From NCBI RefSeq assembly GCF_910592395.1, contig NC_088313.1, positions 9,302,501 to 9,366,500 on the forward strand: a stretch of 64,000 nucleotides of DNA, read 5' to 3'. The position numbers and the translations under genes were made by a program. Of the stretch, positions 47,063 to 60,956 are shown piece after piece. The notes under the pieces are model-generated. The model saw nothing but the letters and a program-made list of their open reading frames with translations, was not told the DNA's origin and did not search any database. This DNA comes from Lineus longissimus (Eukaryota; Nemertea; Pilidiophora; Heteronemertea; Lineidae). The first letter of the stretch is position 1; every line of letters begins with the position of its first letter.

Positions 47063-47486
47063 CGTTGTCTCGCCCGAGTTGGATAGAGTTTGCCGAGTTC
47101 TTCACCATGTGTTTGGTTTTGGATATAATTGGATGCCTAGTCGTTCTTGAGTCTGTAGACAAAACAAAGATTTTGCAAGCAGAAAACAATTAATGACCAA
47201 CAATTGACACTATTGCCAAAAACGTTATGATGTTACGTCTTTAAATTTTTAATGATCTGATCAGCATATTATTCAGCTCGTTGTCAGTTATCGCCTCATG
47301 TTCGGCTCGCATCCGTGTAGGCCATGCCAATTACGGAGTCTCGAGTAAAAGTCAGACGGCGAAATATGAAAAAAAGAACACGCTAACGTTATCTTTCTTT
47401 GACCTTTGACCTTTGGCCAGTTCTATAGCCGTCCCGCCGTGTAGTGATACTGGAAGAATAATGACAAAAATTACGAAAAAACCCAA

Positions 47487-47606
47487 AAGTCTACAACACG
47501 TGGTATTCCGAGGCGGTCACCCATCCACGTACTAACCACGCTCGACGTTGCTTAACTTCGGTGATCGGACGAGAACCGGTGTTTTCAACGTGATATGGTC
47601 GTAGAC
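47487..47606 (-). rRNA. 5S: 5S rRNA, copy 25
   Basis: 120 nt, C-type unit. Confidence 0.97.
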
Positions 47607-48467
47607 ATGAGAGTCAGACTTGTTGGGCTACTTATAACAGTAGGCCAGTGAGGTAAGTATATTTTCGACAGTATACCTGTGACAGTATACTATATCAAAC
47701 CGTTTTAACAGTAGTGGGCCTTCTGTAGCACTGGTTACCAATTGGGTGTCTCGGAATCGTGCAGTTTTCAAGCCAACCGACATTCTGGATCATGGTCAGT
47801 AGTGACATCTGTGTATTTGCTTTGCAACTAAACATCTCGAGCTAACTGTGAACGTTTAATTTACACCGGAGTCATGGCTGAACTCGGTGAAATAAGTTTT
47901 TCACTATATGGCCGAGAATTGTGACGATCATAGTTGACACTCGCACAACTACGCCCAATCTCGCGTGGCAGATGGAAGGTATGTTACATATTGAGGCCAA
48001 ACTGGGGATTGAGACGCGCTTCACATGGCACAGATTCTAAGCTCATAAAATCGCCAAAGATCCCCCTACACATGGGAACTAAGATCAGGGCGTCAAAGTA
48101 AATAGTATTTGGAACCGGTTGGACCCATATATGAACATGGAAACGCCCTGCGTCTTAAGAACTAAATTTCTCTGGGGGGACAAAACGGACCCTGTCCCCA
48201 CTGTGTAGTGCCACCTATGCGACTTGATTGTCCTTGTCAGACCTGGTGGAATTATTGTGACATTTGTTCCCCGCTCTTCCCTAGAGACTATTGTTCGAGA
48301 GACCATACACCTGAAATGCGAGGTCTGAGACAATTGTGCTTGGTGCGCGGTTGGTGCCGATCGTCTTGGTTGCTCGCGTGTGTGCGCGTGTGTCAGGGGG
48401 TGGGGGCTATTACTAGTGTATCACTTTCAAGTATGAGATTGGGTGGATCGGTCTTTCTTTGGTATTA

Positions 48468-48590
48468 ACTACCCTGCCGTTGGCAGGGCTATAAAAAATG
48501 TCTATAGACTCATTAGAGTGTTCCTCTCCACGGAAATCTTTAGTAAAAGGCGAAAGATTTATGCGTGGGATTGAAGAGAAACCAGAGTGA
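48468..48590 (-). ncRNA. U5: U5 snRNA, copy 26
   Basis: Full-length, C-like unit. Confidence 0.95.
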
Positions 48591-49014
48591 CGTTGTCTCG
48601 CCCGAGTTGGATAGAGTTTGCCGAGTTCTTCACCATGTGTTTGGTTTTGGATATAATTGGATGCCTAGTCGTTCTTGAGTCTGTAGACAAAACAAAGATG
48701 TTGCAAGCAGAAAACAATTAATGACCAACAATTGACACTATTGCCAAAAACGTTATGATGTTACGTCTTTAAATTTTTAATGATCTGATCAGCATATTAT
48801 TCAGCTCGTTGTCAGTTATCGCCTCATGTTCGGCTCGCATCCGTGTAGGCCATGCCAATTACGGAGTCTCGAGTAAAAGTCAGACGGCGAAATATGAAAA
48901 AAAGAACACGCTAACGTTATCTTTCTTTGACCTTTGACCTTTGGCCAGTTCTATAGCCGTCCCGCCGTGTAGTGATACTGGAAGAATAATGACAAAAATT
49001 ACGAAAAAACCCAA

Positions 49015-49134
49015 AAGTCTACAACACGTGGTATTCCGAGGCGGTCACCCATCCACGTACTAACCACGCTCGACGTTGCTTAACTTCGGTGATCGGACGA
49101 GAACCGGTGTTTTCAACGTGATATGGTCGTAGAC
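49015..49134 (-). rRNA. 5S: 5S rRNA, copy 26
   Basis: 120 nt; the spacer reads GGGAGTCTCGG rather than the C-type GGGTGTCTCGG. Confidence 0.97.
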
Positions 49135-49993
49135 ATGAGAGTCAGACTTGTTGGGCTACTTATAACAGTAGGCCAGTGAGGTAAGTATATTTTCGACAGT
49201 ATACCTGTGACAGTATACTATCAAACCGTTTTAACAGTAGTGGGCCTTCTGTAGCACTGGTTACCAATTGGGAGTCTCGGAATCGTGCAGTTTTCAAGCC
49301 AACCGACATTCTGGATCATGGTCAGTAGTGACATCTGTGTATTTGCTTTGCAACTAAACATCTCGAGCTAACTGTGAACGTTTAATTTACACCGGAGTCA
49401 TGGCTGAACTCGGTGAAATAAGTTTTTCACTATATGGCCGAGAATTGTGACGATCATAGTTGACACTCGCACAACTACGCCCAATCTCGCGTGGCAGATG
49501 GAAGGTATGTTACATATTGAGGCCAAACTGGGGATTGAGACGCGCTTCACATGGCACAGATTCTAAGCTCATAAAATCGCCAAAGATCCCCCTACACATG
49601 GGAACTAAGATCAGGGCGTCAAAGTAAATAGTATTTGGAACCGGTTGGACCCATATATGAACATGGAAACGCCCTGCGTCTTAAGAACTAAATTTCTCTG
49701 GGGGGACAAAACGGACCCTGTCCCCACTGTGTAGTGCCACCTATGCGACTTGATTGTCCTTGTCAGACCTGGTGGAATTATTGTGACATTTGTTCCCCGC
49801 TCTTCCCTAGAGACTATTGTTCGAGAGACCATACACCTGAAATGCGAGGTCTGAGACAATTGTGCTTAGTGCGCGGTTGGTGCCGATCGTCTTGGTTGCT
49901 CGCGTGTGTGCGCGTGTGTCAGGGGGTGGGGGCTATTACTAGTGTATCACTTTCAAGTATGAGATTGGGTGGATCGGTCTTTCTTTGGTATTA

Positions 49994-50116
49994 ACTACCC
50001 TGCCGTTGGCAGGGCTATAAAAAATGTCTATAGACTCATTAGAGTGTTCCTCTCCACGGAAATCTTTAGTAAAAGGCGAAAGATTTATGCGTGGGATTGA
50101 AGAGAAACCAGAGTGA
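49994..50116 (-). ncRNA. U5: U5 snRNA, copy 27
   Basis: Full-length, C-like unit. Confidence 0.95.
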
Positions 50117-50540
50117 CGTTGTCTCGCCCGAGTTGGATAGAGTTTGCCGAGTTCTTCACCATGTGTTTGGTTTTGGATATAATTGGATGCCTAGTCGTTC
50201 TTGAGTCTGTAGACAAAACAAAGATGTTGCAAGCAGAAAACAATTAATGACCAACAATTGACACTATTGCCAAAAACGTTATGATGTTACGTCTTTAAAT
50301 TTTTAATGATCTGATCAGCATATTATTCAGCTCGTTGTCAGTTATCGCCTCATGTTCGGCTCGCATCCGTGTAGGCCATGCCAATTACGGAGTCTCGAGT
50401 AAAAGTCAGACGGCGAAATATGAAAAAAAGAACACGCTAACGTTATCTTTCTTTGACCTTTGACCTTTGGCCAGTTCTATAGCCGTCCCGCCGTGTAGTG
50501 ATACTGGAAGAATAATGACAAAAATTACGAAAAAACCCAA

Positions 50541-50660
50541 AAGTCTACAACACGTGGTATTCCGAGGCGGTCACCCATCCACGTACTAACCACGCTCGAC
50601 GTTGCTTAACTTCGGTGATCGGACGAGAACCGGTGTTTTCAACGTGATATGGTCGTAGAC
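50541..50660 (-). rRNA. 5S: 5S rRNA, copy 27
   Basis: 120 nt; spacer GGGAGTCTCGG as in copy 26. Confidence 0.97.
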
Positions 50661-51519
50661 ATGAGAGTCAGACTTGTTGGGCTACTTATAACAGTAGGCC
50701 AGTGAGGTAAGTATATTTTCGACAGTATACCTGTGACAGTATACTATCAAACCGTTTTAACAGTAGTGGGCCTTCTGTAGCACTGGTTACCAATTGGGAG
50801 TCTCGGAATCGTGCAGTTTTCAAGCCAACCGACATTCTGGATCATGGTCAGTAGTGACATCTGTGTATTTGCTTTGCAACTAAACATCTCGAGCTAACTG
50901 TGAACGTTTAATTTACACCGGAGTCATGGCTGAACTCGGTGAAATAAGTTTTTCACTATATGGCCGAGAATTGTGACGATCATAGTTGACACTCGCACAA
51001 CTACGCCCAATCTCGCGTGGCAGATGGAAGGTATGTTACATATTGAGGCCAAACTGGGGATTGAGACGCGCTTCACATGGCACAGATTCTAAGCTCATAA
51101 AATCGCCAAAGATCCCCCTACACATGGGAACTAAGATCAGGGCGTCAAAGTAAATAGTATTTGGAACCGGTTGGACCCATATATGAACATGGAAACGCCC
51201 TGCGTCTTAAGAACTAAATTTCTCTGGGGGGACAAAACGGACCCTGTCCCCACTGTGTAGTGCCACCTATGCGACTTGATTGTCCTTGTCAGACCTGGTG
51301 GAATTATGGTGACATTTGTTCCCCGCTCTTCCCTAGAGACTATTGTTCGAGAGACCATACACCTGAAATGCGAGGTCTGAGACAATTGTGCTTGGTGCGC
51401 GGTTGGTGCCGATCGTCTTGGTTGCTCGCGTGTGTGCGCGTGTGTCAGGGGGTGGGGGCTATTACTAGTGTATCACTTTCAAGTATGAGATTGGGTGGAT
51501 CGGTCTTTCTTTGGTATTA

Positions 51520-51642
51520 ACTACCCTGCCGTTGGCAGGGCTATAAAAAATGTCTATAGACTCATTAGAGTGTTCCTCTCCACGGAAATCTTTAGTAAAA
51601 GGCGAAAGATTTATGCGTGGGATTGAAGAGAAACCAGAGTGA
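51520..51642 (-). ncRNA. U5: U5 snRNA, copy 28
   Basis: Full-length, C-type unit; the leading spacer has GAATTATGGTGAC, also seen only in the truncated unit at 8.6 kb. Confidence 0.95.
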
Positions 51643-52066
51643 CGTTGTCTCGCCCGAGTTGGATAGAGTTTGCCGAGTTCTTCACCATGTGTTTGGTTTT
51701 GGATATAATTGGATGCCTAGTCGTTCTTGAGTCTGTAGACAAAACAAAGATGTTGCAAGCAGAAAACAATTAATGACCAACAATTGACACTATTGCCAAA
51801 AACGTTATGATGTTACGTCTTTAAATTTTTAATGATCTGATCAGCATATTATTCAGCTCGTTGTCAGTTATCGCCTCATGTTCGGCTCGCATCCGTGTAG
51901 GCCATGCCAATTACGGAGTCTCGAGTAAAAGTCAGACGGCGAAATATGAAAAAAAGAACACGCTAACGTTATCTTTCTTTGACCTTTGACCTTTGGCCAG
52001 TTCTATAGCCGTCCCGCCGTGTAGTGATACTGGAAGAATAATGACAAAAATTACGAAAAAACCCAA

Positions 52067-52186
52067 AAGTCTACAACACGTGGTATTCCGAGGCGGTCAC
52101 CCATCCACGTACTAACCACGCTCGACGTTGCTTAACTTCGGTGATCGGACGAGAACCGGTGTTTTCAACGTGATATGGTCGTAGAC
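52067..52186 (-). rRNA. 5S: 5S rRNA, copy 28
   Basis: 120 nt, C-type unit; followed by the CACAGAGTCTAAG spacer variant. Confidence 0.97.
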
Positions 52187-53045
52187 ATGAGAGTCAGACT
52201 TGTTGGGCTACTTATAACAGTAGGCCAGTGAGGTAAGTATATTTTCGACAGTATACCTGTGACAGTATACTATCAAACCGTTTTAACAGTAGTGGGCCTT
52301 CTGTAGCACTGGTTACCAATTGGGTGTCTCGGAATCGTGCAGTTTTCAAGCCAACCGACATTCTGGATCATGGTCAGTAGTGACATCTGTGTATTTGCTT
52401 TGCAACTAAACATCTCGAGCTAACTGTGAACGTTTAATTTACACCGGAGTCATGGCTGAACTCGGTGAAATAAGTTTTTCACTATATGGCCGAGAATTGT
52501 GACGATCATAGTTGACACTCGCACAACTACGCCCAATCTCGCGTGGCAGATGGAAGGTATGTTACATATTGAGGCCAAACTGGGGATTGAGACGCGCTTC
52601 ACATGGCACAGAGTCTAAGCTCATAAAATCGCCAAAGATCCCCCTACACATGGGAACTAAGATCAGGGCGTCAAAGTAAATAGTATTTGGAACCGGTTGG
52701 ACCCATATATGAACATGGAAACGCCCTGCGTCTTAAGAACTAAATTTCTCTGGGGGGACAAAACGGACCCTGTCCCCACTGTGTAGTGCCACCTATGCGA
52801 CTTGATTGTCCTTGTCAGACCTGGTGGAATTATTGTGACATTTGTTCCCCGCTCTTCCCTAGAGACTATTGTTCGAGAGACCATACACCTGAAATGCGAG
52901 GTCTGAGACAATTGTGCTTGGTGCGCGGTTGGTGCCGATCGTCTTGGTTGCTCGCGTGTGTGCGCGTGTGTCAGGGGGTGGGGGCTATTACTAGTGTATC
53001 ACTTTCAAGTATGAGATTGGGTGGATCGGTCTTTCTTTGGTATTA

Positions 53046-53168
53046 ACTACCCTGCCGTTGGCAGGGCTATAAAAAATGTCTATAGACTCATTAGAGTGTT
53101 CCTCTCCACGGAAATCTTTAGTAAAAGGCGAAAGATTTATGCGTGGGATTGAAGAGAAACCAGAGTGA
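53046..53168 (-). ncRNA. U5: U5 snRNA, copy 29
   Basis: Full-length, C-type unit. Confidence 0.95.
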
Positions 53169-53592
53169 CGTTGTCTCGCCCGAGTTGGATAGAGTTTGCC
53201 GAGTTCTTCACCATGTGTTTGGTTTTGGATATAATTGGATGCCTAGTCGTTCTTGAGTCTGTAGACAAAACAAAGATGTTGCAAGCAGAAAACAATTAAT
53301 GACCAACAATTGACACTATTGCCAAAAACGTTATGATGTTACGTCTTTAAATTTTTAATGATCTGATCAGCATATTATTCAGCTCGTTGTCAGTTATCGC
53401 CTCATGTTCGGCTCGCATCCGTGTAGGCCATGCCAATTACGGAGTCTCGAGTAAAAGTCAGACGGCGAAATATGAAAAAAAGAACACGCTAACGTTATCT
53501 TTCTTTGACCTTTGACCTTTGGCCAGTTCTATAGCCGTCCCGCCGTGTAGTGATACTGGAAGAATAATGACAAAAATTACGAAAAAACCCAA

Positions 53593-53712
53593 AAGTCTAC
53601 AACACGTGGTATTCCGAGGCGGTCACCCATCCACGTACTAACCACGCTCGACGTTGCTTAACTTCGGTGATCGGACGAGAACCGGTGTTTTCAACGTGAT
53701 ATGGTCGTAGAC
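53593..53712 (-). rRNA. 5S: 5S rRNA, copy 29
   Basis: 120 nt, C-type unit; CACAGAGTCTAAG variant again. Confidence 0.97.
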
Positions 53713-54571
53713 ATGAGAGTCAGACTTGTTGGGCTACTTATAACAGTAGGCCAGTGAGGTAAGTATATTTTCGACAGTATACCTGTGACAGTATACTATC
53801 AAACCGTTTTAACAGTAGTGGGCCTTCTGTAGCACTGGTTACCAATTGGGTGTCTCGGAATCGTGCAGTTTTCAAGCCAACCGACATTCTGGATCATGGT
53901 CAGTAGTGACATCTGTGTATTTGCTTTGCAACTAAACATCTCGAGCTAACTGTGAACGTTTAATTTACACCGGAGTCATGGCTGAACTCGGTGAAATAAG
54001 TTTTTCACTATATGGCCGAGAATTGTGACGATCATAGTTGACACTCGCACAACTACGCCCAATCTCGCGTGGCAGATGGAAGGTATGTTACATATTGAGG
54101 CCAAACTGGGGATTGAGACGCGCTTCACATGGCACAGAGTCTAAGCTCATAAAATCGCCAAAGATCCCCCTACACATGGGAACTAAGATCAGGGCGTCAA
54201 AGTAAATAGTATTTGGAACCGGTTGGACCCATATATGAACATGGAAACGCCCTGCGTCTTAAGAACTAAATTTCTCTGGGGGGACAAAACGGACCCTGTC
54301 CCCACTGTGTAGTGCCACCTATGCGACTTGATTGTCCTTGTCAGACCTGGTGGAATTATTGTGACATTTGTTCCCCGCTCTTCCCTAGAGACTATTGTTC
54401 GAGAGACCATACACCTGAAATGCGAGGTCTGAGACAATTGTGCTTGGTGCGCGGTTGGTGCCGATCGTCTTGGTTGCTCGCGTGTGTGCGCGTGTGTCAG
54501 GGGGTGGGGGCTATTACTAGTGTATCACTTTCAAGTATGAGATTGGGTGGATCGGTCTTTCTTTGGTATTA

Positions 54572-54694
54572 ACTACCCTGCCGTTGGCAGGGCTATAAAA
54601 AATGTCTATAGACTCATTAGAGTGTTCCTCTCCACGGAAATCTTTAGTAAAAGGCGAAAGATTTATGCGTGGGATTGAAGAGAAACCAGAGTGA
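54572..54694 (-). ncRNA. U5: U5 snRNA, copy 30
   Basis: Full-length; first half of the second dimer pattern. Confidence 0.95.
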
Positions 54695-55118
54695 CGTTGT
54701 CTCGCCCGAGTTGGATAGAGTTTGCCGAGTTCTTCACCATGTGTTTGGTTTTGGATATAATTGGATGCCTAGTCGTTCTTGAGTCTGTAGACAAAACAAA
54801 GATGTTGCAAGCAGAAAACAATTAATGACCAACAATTGACACTATTGCCAAAAATGTTATGATGTTACGTCTTTAAATTTTTAATGATCTGATCAGCATA
54901 TTATTCAGCTCGTTGTCAGTTATCGCCTCATGTTCGGCTCGCATCCGTGTAGGCCATGCCAATTACGGAGTCTCGAGTAAAAGTCAGACGGCGAAATATG
55001 AAAAAAAGAACACGCTAACGTTATCTTTCTTTGACCTTTGACCTTTGGCCAGTTCTATAGCCGTCCCGCCGTGCAGTGATACTGGAAGAATAATGACAAA
55101 AATTACGAAAAAACCCAA

Positions 55119-55238
55119 AAGTCTACAACACGTGGTATTCCGAGGCGGTCACCCATCCACGTACTAACCACGCTCGACGTTGCTTAACTTCGGTGATCGG
55201 ACGAGAACCGGTGTTTTCAACGTGATATGGTCGTAGAC
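55119..55238 (-). rRNA. 5S: 5S rRNA, copy 30
   Basis: 120 nt; GCCGTGCAGTG lies past its 3' end. Confidence 0.97.
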
Positions 55239-56097
55239 ATGAGAGTCAGACTTGTTGGGCTACTTATAACAGTAGGCCAGTGAGGTAAGTATATTTTCGA
55301 CAGTATACCTGTGACAGTATACTATCAAACCGTTTTAACAGTAGTGGGCCTTCTGTAGCACTGGTTACCAATTGGGTGTCTCGGAATCGTGCAGTTTTCA
55401 AGCCAACCGACATTCTGGATCATGGTCAGTAGTGACATCGGTGTATTTGCTTTGCAACTAAACATCTCGAGCTAACTGTGAACGTTTAATTTACACCGGA
55501 GTCATGGCTGAACTCGGTGAAATAAGTTTTTCGCTATATGGCCTAGAATTGTGACGATCATAGTTGACACTCGCACAACTACGCCCAATCTCGCGTGGCA
55601 GATGGAAGGTATGTTACATATTGAGGCCAAACTGGGGATTGAGACGCGCTTCACATGGCACAGATTCTAAGCTCATAAAATCGCCAAAGATCCCCCTACA
55701 CATGGGAACTAAGATCAGGGCGTCAAAGTAAATAGTATTTGGAACCGGTTGGACCCATATATGAACATGGAAACGCCCTGCGTCTTAAGAACTAAATTTA
55801 TCTGGGGGGACAAAACGGACCCTGTCCCCACTGTGTAGTGCCACCTATGCGACTTGATTGTCCTTGTCAGACCTGGTGGAATTATTGTGACATTTGTTCC
55901 CCGCTCTTCCCTAGAGACTATTGTTCGAGAGACCATACACCTGAAATGCGAGGTCTGAGACAATTGTGCTTGGTGCGCGGTTGGTGCCGATCGTCTTGGT
56001 TGCTCGCGTGTGTGCGCGTGTGTCAGGGGGTGGGGGCTATTACTAGTGTATCACTTTCAAGTATGAGATTGGGTGGATCGGTCTTTCTTTGGTATTA

Positions 56098-56220
56098 ACT
56101 ACCCTGCCGTTGGCAGGGCTATAAAAAATGTCTATAGACTCATTAGAGTGTTCCTCTCCACGGAAATCTTTAGTAAAAGGCGAAAGATTTATGCGTGGGA
56201 TTGAAGAGAAACCAGAGTGA
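56098..56220 (-). ncRNA. U5: U5 snRNA, copy 31
   Basis: Full-length; its unit has AAATTTATCTGG in the leading spacer. Confidence 0.95.
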
Positions 56221-56644
56221 CGTTGTCTCGCCCGAGTTGGATAGAGTTTGCCGAGTTCTTCACCATGTGTTTGGTTTTGGATATAATTGGATGCCTAGTC
56301 GTTCTTGAGTCTGTAGACAAAACAAAGATGTTGCAAGCAGAAAACAATTAATGACCAACAATTGACACTATTGCCAAAAATGTTATGATGTTACGTCTTT
56401 AAATTTTTAATGATCTGATCAGCATATTATTCAGCTCGTTGTCAGTTATCGCCTCATGTTCGGCTCGCATCCGTGTAGGCCATGCCAATTACGGAGTCTC
56501 GAGTAAAAGTCAGACGGCGAAATATGAAAAAAAGAACACGCTAACGTTATCTTTCTTTGACCTTTGACCTTTGGCCAGTTCTATAGCCGTCCCGCCGTGT
56601 AGTGATACTGGAAGAATAATGACAAAAATTACGAAAAAACCCAA

Positions 56645-56764
56645 AAGTCTACAACACGTGGTATTCCGAGGCGGTCACCCATCCACGTACTAACCACGCT
56701 CGACGTTGCTTAACTTCGGTGATCGGACGAGAACCGGTGTTTTCAACGTGATATGGTCGTAGAC
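56645..56764 (-). rRNA. 5S: 5S rRNA, copy 31
   Basis: 120 nt, second half of the dimer. Confidence 0.97.
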
Positions 56765-57623
56765 ATGAGAGTCAGACTTGTTGGGCTACTTATAACAGTA
56801 GGCCAGTGAGGTAAGTATATTTTCGACAGTATACCTGTGACAGTATACTATCAAACCGTTTTAACAGTAGTGGGCCTTCTGTAGCACTGGTTACCAATTG
56901 GGTGTCTCGGAATCGTGCAGTTTTCAAGCCAACCGACATTCTGGATCATGGTCAGTAGTGACATCGGTGTATTTGCTTTGCAACTAAACATCTCGAGCTA
57001 ACTGTGAACGTTTAATTTACACCGGAGTCATGGCTGAACTCGGTGAAATAAGTTTTTCGCTATATGGCCTAGAATTGTGACGATCATAGTTGACACTCGC
57101 ACAACTACGCCCAATCTCGCGTGGCAGATGGAAGGTATGTTACATATTGAGGCCAAACTGGGGATTGAGACGCGCTTCACATGGCACAGATTCTAAGCTC
57201 ATAAAATCGCCAAAGATCCCCCTACACATGGGAACTAAGATCAGGGCGTCAAAGTAAATAGTATTTGGAACCGGTTGGACCCATATATGAACATGGAAAC
57301 GCCCTGCGTCTTAAGAACTAAATTTCTCTGGGGGGACAAAACGGACCCTGTCCCCACTGTGTAGTGCCACCTATGCGACTTGATTGTCCTTGTCAGACCT
57401 GGTGGAATTATTGTGACATTTGTTCCCCGCTCTTCCCTAGAGACTATTGTTCGAGAGACCATACACCTGAAATGCGAGGTCTGAGACAATTGTGCTTGGT
57501 GCGCGGTTGGTGCCGATCGTCTTGGTTGCTCGCGTGTGTGCGCGTGTGTCAGGGGGTGGGGGCTATTACTAGTGTATCACTTTCAAGTATGAGATTGGGT
57601 GGATCGGTCTTTCTTTGGTATTA

Positions 57624-57746
57624 ACTACCCTGCCGCTGGCAGGGCTATAAAAAATGTCTATAGACTCATTAGAGTGTTCCTCTCCACGGAAATCTTTAGT
57701 AAAAGGCGAAAGATTTATGCGTGGGATTGAAGAGAAACCAGAGTGA
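57624..57746 (-). ncRNA. U5: U5 snRNA, copy 32, terminal-loop variant
   Basis: Full-length. Position 57636 changes the 3' hairpin loop from AACG to AGCG; the stem is kept, so it is likely neutral. Confidence 0.95.
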
Positions 57747-58170
57747 CGTTGTCTCGCCCGAGTTGGATAGAGTTTGCCGAGTTCTTCACCATGTGTTTGG
57801 TTTTGGATATAATTGGATGCCTAGTCGTTCTTGAGTCTGTAGACAAAACAAAGATGTTGCAAGCAGAAAACAATTAATGACCAACAATTGACACTATTGC
57901 CAAAAATGTTATGATGTTACGTCTTTAAATTTTTAATGATCTGATCAGCATATTATTCAGCTCGTTGTCAGTTATCGCCTCATGTTCGGCTCGCATCCGT
58001 GTAGGCCATGCCAATTACGGAGTCTCGAGTAAAAGTCAGACGGCGAAATATGAAAAAAAGAACACGCTAACGTTATCTTTCTTTGACCTTTGACCTTTGG
58101 CCAGTTCTATAGCCGTCCCGCCGTGCAGTGATACTGGAAGAATAATGACAAAAATTACGAAAAAACCCAA

Positions 58171-58290
58171 AAGTCTACAACACGTGGTATTCCGAGGCGG
58201 TCACCCATCCACGTACTAACCACGCTCGACGTTGCTTAACTTCGGTGATCGGACGAGAACCGGTGTTTTCAACGTGATATGGTCGTAGAC
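58171..58290 (-). rRNA. 5S: 5S rRNA, copy 32
   Basis: 120 nt; GCCGTGCAGTG past the 3' end, as at copy 30. Confidence 0.97.
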
Positions 58291-59149
58291 ATGAGAGTCA
58301 GACTTGTTGGGCTACTTATAACAGTAGGCCAGTGAGGTAAGTATATTTTCGACAGTATACCTGTGACAGTATACTATCAAACCGTTTTAACAGTAGTGGG
58401 CCTTCTGTAGCACTGGTTACCAATTGGGTGTCTCGGAATCGTGCAGTTTTCAAGCCAACCGACATTCTGGATCATGGTCAGTAGTGACATCGGTGTATTT
58501 GCTTTGCAACTAAACATCTCGAGCTAACTGTGAACGTTTAATTTACACCGGAGTCATGGCTGAACTCGGTGAAATAAGTTTTTCGCTATATGGCCTAGAA
58601 TTGTGACGATCATAGTTGACACTCGCACAACTACGCCCAATCTCGCGTGGCAGATGGAAGGTATGTTACATATTGAGGCCAAACTGGGGATTGAGACGCG
58701 CTTCACATGGCACAGATTCTAAGCTCATAAAATCGCCAAAGATCCCCCTACACATGGGAACTAAGATCAGGGCGTCAAAGTAAATAGTATTTGGAACCGG
58801 TTGGACCCATATATGAACATGGAAACGCCCTGCGTCTTAAGAACTAAATTTATCTGGGGGGACAAAACGGACCCTGTCCCCACTGTGTAGTGCCACCTAT
58901 GCGACTTGATTGTCCTTGTCAGACCTGGTGGAATTATTGTGACATTTGTTCCCCGCTCTTCCCTAGAGACTATTGTTCGAGAGACCATACACCTGAAATG
59001 CGAGGTCTGAGACAATTGTGCTTGGTGCGCGGTTGGTGCCGATCGTCTTGGTTGCTCGCGTGTGTGCGCGTGTGTCAGGGGGTGGGGGCTATTACTAGTG
59101 TATCACTTTCAAGTATGAGATTGGGTGGATCGGTCTTTCTTTGGTATTA

Positions 59150-59272
59150 ACTACCCTGCCGTTGGCAGGGCTATAAAAAATGTCTATAGACTCATTAGAG
59201 TGTTCCTCTCCACGGAAATCTTTAGTAAAAGGCGAAAGATTTATGCGTGGGATTGAAGAGAAACCAGAGTGA
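59150..59272 (-). ncRNA. U5: U5 snRNA, copy 33
   Basis: Full-length; AAATTTATCTGG unit, counterpart of copy 31. Confidence 0.95.
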
Positions 59273-59696
59273 CGTTGTCTCGCCCGAGTTGGATAGAGTT
59301 TGCCGAGTTCTTCACCATGTGTTTGGTTTTGGATATAATTGGATGCCTAGTCGTTCTTGAGTCTGTAGACAAAACAAAGATGTTGCAAGCAGAAAACAAT
59401 TAATGACCAACAATTGACACTATTGCCAAAAATGTTATGATGTTACGTCTTTAAATTTTTAATGATCTGATCAGCATATTATTCAGCTCGTTGTCAGTTA
59501 TCGCCTCATGTTCGGCTCGCATCCGTGTAGGCCATGCCAATTACGGAGTCTCGAGTAAAAGTCAGACGGCGAAATATGAAAAAAAGAACACGCTAACGTT
59601 ATCTTTCTTTGACCTTTGACCTTTGGCCAGTTCTATAGCCGTCCCGCCGTGTAGTGATACTGGAAGAATAATGACAAAAATTACGAAAAAACCCAA

Positions 59697-59816
59697 AAGT
59701 CTACAACACGTGGTATTCCGAGGCGGTCACCCATCCACGTACTAACCACGCTCGACGTTGCTTAACTTCGGTGATCGGACGAGAACCGGTGTTTTCAACG
59801 TGATATGGTCGTAGAC
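59697..59816 (-). rRNA. 5S: 5S rRNA, copy 33
   Basis: 120 nt. Confidence 0.97.
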
Positions 59817-60416
59817 ATGAGAGTCAGACTTGTTGGGCTACTTATAACAGTAGGCCAGTGAGGTAAGTATATTTTCGACAGTATACCTGTGACAGTATAC
59901 TATCAAACCGTTTTAACAGTAGTGGGCCTTCTGTAGCACTGGTTACCAATTGGGAGTCTCGGAATCGTGCAGTTTTCAAGCCAACCGACATTCTGGATCA
60001 TGGTCAGTAGTGACATCTGTGTATTTGCTTTGCAACTAAACATCTCGAGCTAACTGTGAACGTTTAATTTACACCGGAGTCATGGCTGAACTCGGTGAAA
60101 TAAGTTTTTCGCTATATGGCCTAGAATTGTGACGATCATAGTTGACACTCGCACAACTACGCCCAATCTCGCGTGGCAGATGGAAGGTATGTTACATATT
60201 GAGGCCAAACTGGGGATTGAGACGCGCTTCACATGGCACAGATTCTAAGCTCATAAAATCGCCAAAGATCCCCCTACACATGGGAACTAAGATCAGGGCG
60301 TCAAAGTAAATAGTATTTGGAACCGGTTGGACCCATATATGAACATGGAAACGCCCTGCGTCTTAAGAACTAAATTTCTCTGGGGGGACAAAACGGACCC
60401 TGTCCCCACTGTGTAG

Positions 60417-60532
60417 TGCCGTTGGCAGGGCTATAAAAAATGTCTATAGACTCATTAGAGTGTTCCTCTCCACGGAAATCTTTAGTAAAAGGCGAAAGAT
60501 TTATGCGTGGGATTGAAGAGAAACCAGAGTGA
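60417..60532 (-). pseudogene. U5: U5 snRNA copy with 3' end deleted
   Basis: A 266-bp deletion joins spacer GTGTAGTGCC to the U5 hairpin GTTGGCAGGGC, sharing TGCC. The last ~7 nt of U5, the outer 3' arm of its terminal stem and the 3' box are lost. Loop I and the Sm site survive, but 3'-end formation should fail. Confidence 0.92.
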
Positions 60533-60956
60533 CGTTGTCTCGCCCGAGTTGGATAGAGTTTGCCGAGTTCTTCACCATGTGTTTGGTTTTGGATATAATT
60601 GGATGCCTAGTCGTTCTTGAGTCTGTAGACAAAACAAAGATGTTGCAAGCAGAAAACAATTAATGACCAACAATTGACACTATTGCCAAAAATGTTATGA
60701 TGTTACGTCTTTAAATTTTTAATGATCTGATCAGCATATTATTCAGCTCGTTGTCAGTTATCGCCTCATGTTCGGCTCGCATCCGTGTAGGCCATGCCAA
60801 TTACGGAGTCTCGAGTAAAAGTCAGACGGCGAAATATGAAAAAAAGAACACGCTAACGTTATCTTTCTTTGACCTTTGACCTTTGGCCAGTTCTATAGCC
60901 GTCCCGCCGTGTAGTGATACTGGAAGAATAATGACAAAAATTACGAAAAAACCCAA

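Larger units (their letters stand above)
54189..60292. repeat. Second dimer pattern, ~3,052 bp
   Basis: Units at 54189 and 57241 share GCCGTGCAGTG, and units at 55715 and 58767 share AAATTTATCTGG in place of AAATTTCTCTGG. Three of the four (not the last) share GACATCGGTG. This marks a two-unit block copied once. Confidence 0.8.
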
